From positions 1 through 21,987 of the forward strand of contig CALAZS010000269.1 of NCBI GenBank assembly GCA_937926265.1: a stretch of 21,987 nucleotides of DNA, in the 5' to 3' direction. The notes beneath the pieces were generated by a model. That model saw only the letters and a list, made by a program, of their open reading frames with translations, had not been told where the DNA came from and did no database searches. Positions 21,397 to 21,987 of the stretch are shown one piece after another. This stretch comes from an uncultured Gammaproteobacteria bacterium (GTDB lineage Bacteria > Pseudomonadota > Gammaproteobacteria > Chromatiales > Chromatiaceae). How positions within the stretch are numbered: position 1 is the stretch's first letter; the number at the start of each line of letters is the position of its first letter. The translations under genes and the position numbers were made by a program.

Positions 21397-21987
21397 TTAG
21401 GGGTAATAAGCCATGTCCGTGACATATACCAGCTCGCAGGCACGATTACCGGTATCATTTCTGGTCAAGGAGCTTTTCCAGAACCAGCCGTCACTGGCAT
21501 CAACCCGGACCAGGTTTCCACGAATTTTCACATGCTGGCCTTCCTCCACCTCTTTGAGGTTGTCCCTGACATAATCGTTAGCCGGGATAATGTGCATATT
21601 GGCACTGTGGGTTTCAATTTCTTTTCTGGGTATAGGAAATTTCGGCGTTTTCCAGTAATACCAGCGCGAAGACTGCGAAATACTGATTTGCTCAAGCACT
21701 GCCGGATCAGACATTCTGCCCCAGCCAAGGGCAAGATCAACAGGTGAAATATCTGACTCCCTGTCCAGATAGTAATTTTCCTTGCCTAGTACCTTTGCGG
21801 TAATTTCAACGTCCGCCAGCGGCGTGATGACATAGTCATCGATTTGAATGGTGTTTCTGGAATAGGGTTTTGTCTGTGTAACTCCTGTTTCCAAATTGGT
21901 TTTCAAACTGGTCTCAAAAACAGAATCAGACTCTTCTGTTTCCAGTTCTTCCATGTCTGGTGAATACAAAAATGCGAACAGCGAGTA
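21397..21987 (-). CDS. Conserved protein of unknown function, partial (N-terminus beyond right edge)
   Basis: The frame stays open to the last base, so the gene continues past the window; 196 residues are present after the first partial stretch. The visible start is hydrophobic (YSLFAFLYS), probably the end of a membrane anchor or signal segment, then an acidic, Ser/Thr-rich linker. The globular part contains YVITPLADVEITAKVLG, DISPVDLALGWGRMSD, SQSSRWYYWKTP, HSANMHIIPA and a beta-rich end VKIRGNLVRV..SDGWFWKSSLTRNDTGNRACELVYV. I recall similar uncharacterised envelope proteins in gammaproteobacteria but cannot give a function. An apparent TTG start at 21967-21969 is not needed. It lies upstream of trhP on the same strand with a 155-base gap. 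Confidence 0.75.
   Translation of the reverse strand, partial: YSLFAFLYSPDMEELETEESDSVFETSLKTNLETGVTQTKPYSRNTIQIDDYVITPLADVEITAKVLGKENYYLDRESDISPVDLALGWGRMSDPAVLEQISISQSSRWYYWKTPKFPIPRKEIETHSANMHIIPANDYVRDNLKEVEEGQHVKIRGNLVRVDASDGWFWKSSLTRNDTGNRACELVYVTDMAYYP

Overview
The window looks like chromosomal DNA of a free-living gammaproteobacterium with moderate GC content (mid-forties percent by eye). The evidence is MutS, TrhP/YegQ, a YcgN-type UPF0260 protein, a DUF3549 protein and the xerD-dsbC gene pair, all close to gammaproteobacterial forms. I cannot name the genus. I see no insertion sequence, phage gene, CRISPR array, tRNA or rRNA.

Left third (1-11819): a signalling district built around cyclic di-GMP and nitric oxide. 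It starts with the truncated N-terminus of a response regulator of the DUF3369 type, whose relatives usually end in HD-GYP (minus strand). Next, on the minus strand, are a membrane GGDEF-EAL protein and, 2 bases upstream of it, a periplasmic di-heme cytochrome c peroxidase. Divergent from these is a tight plus-strand operon: an H-NOX haem NO sensor, a soluble hybrid histidine kinase with its own HPt domain, and a receiver-HD-GYP phosphodiesterase. A perfect FNR/Dnr-type palindrome (TTGAC-N4-GTCAA) lies in the shared divergent promoter. Convergent with the HD-GYP gene is a second, very large membrane hybrid kinase (dCache, HAMP, two PAS, HisKA, HATPase, two receivers, HPt). Read together, NO, low oxygen or peroxide stress and a periplasmic ligand could all feed into c-di-GMP turnover.

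Middle (11820-17794): mutS on the plus strand, with an odd 14-base tandem repeat running into its start codon. Four minus-strand genes follow, in transcription order ogt, xerD, dsbC and a PP2C-type phosphatase. The ogt stop overlaps the xerD start, and dsbC and the phosphatase are 13 bases apart.

Right third (17795-21987): a short YqcC/DUF446-like gene, then a 323-base AT-rich gap. The gap begins with two perfect DnaA boxes in a palindrome, a third relaxed box next to them and a fourth near the other end, so it resembles an origin or a DnaA-binding locus. Beyond it are the translationally coupled ycgN and DUF3549 genes, then minus-strand trhP (tRNA hydroxylation) and an unrecognised conserved protein cut by the right edge.

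The most interesting parts are the NO/c-di-GMP district with its FNR-like operator and the DnaA-box cluster.
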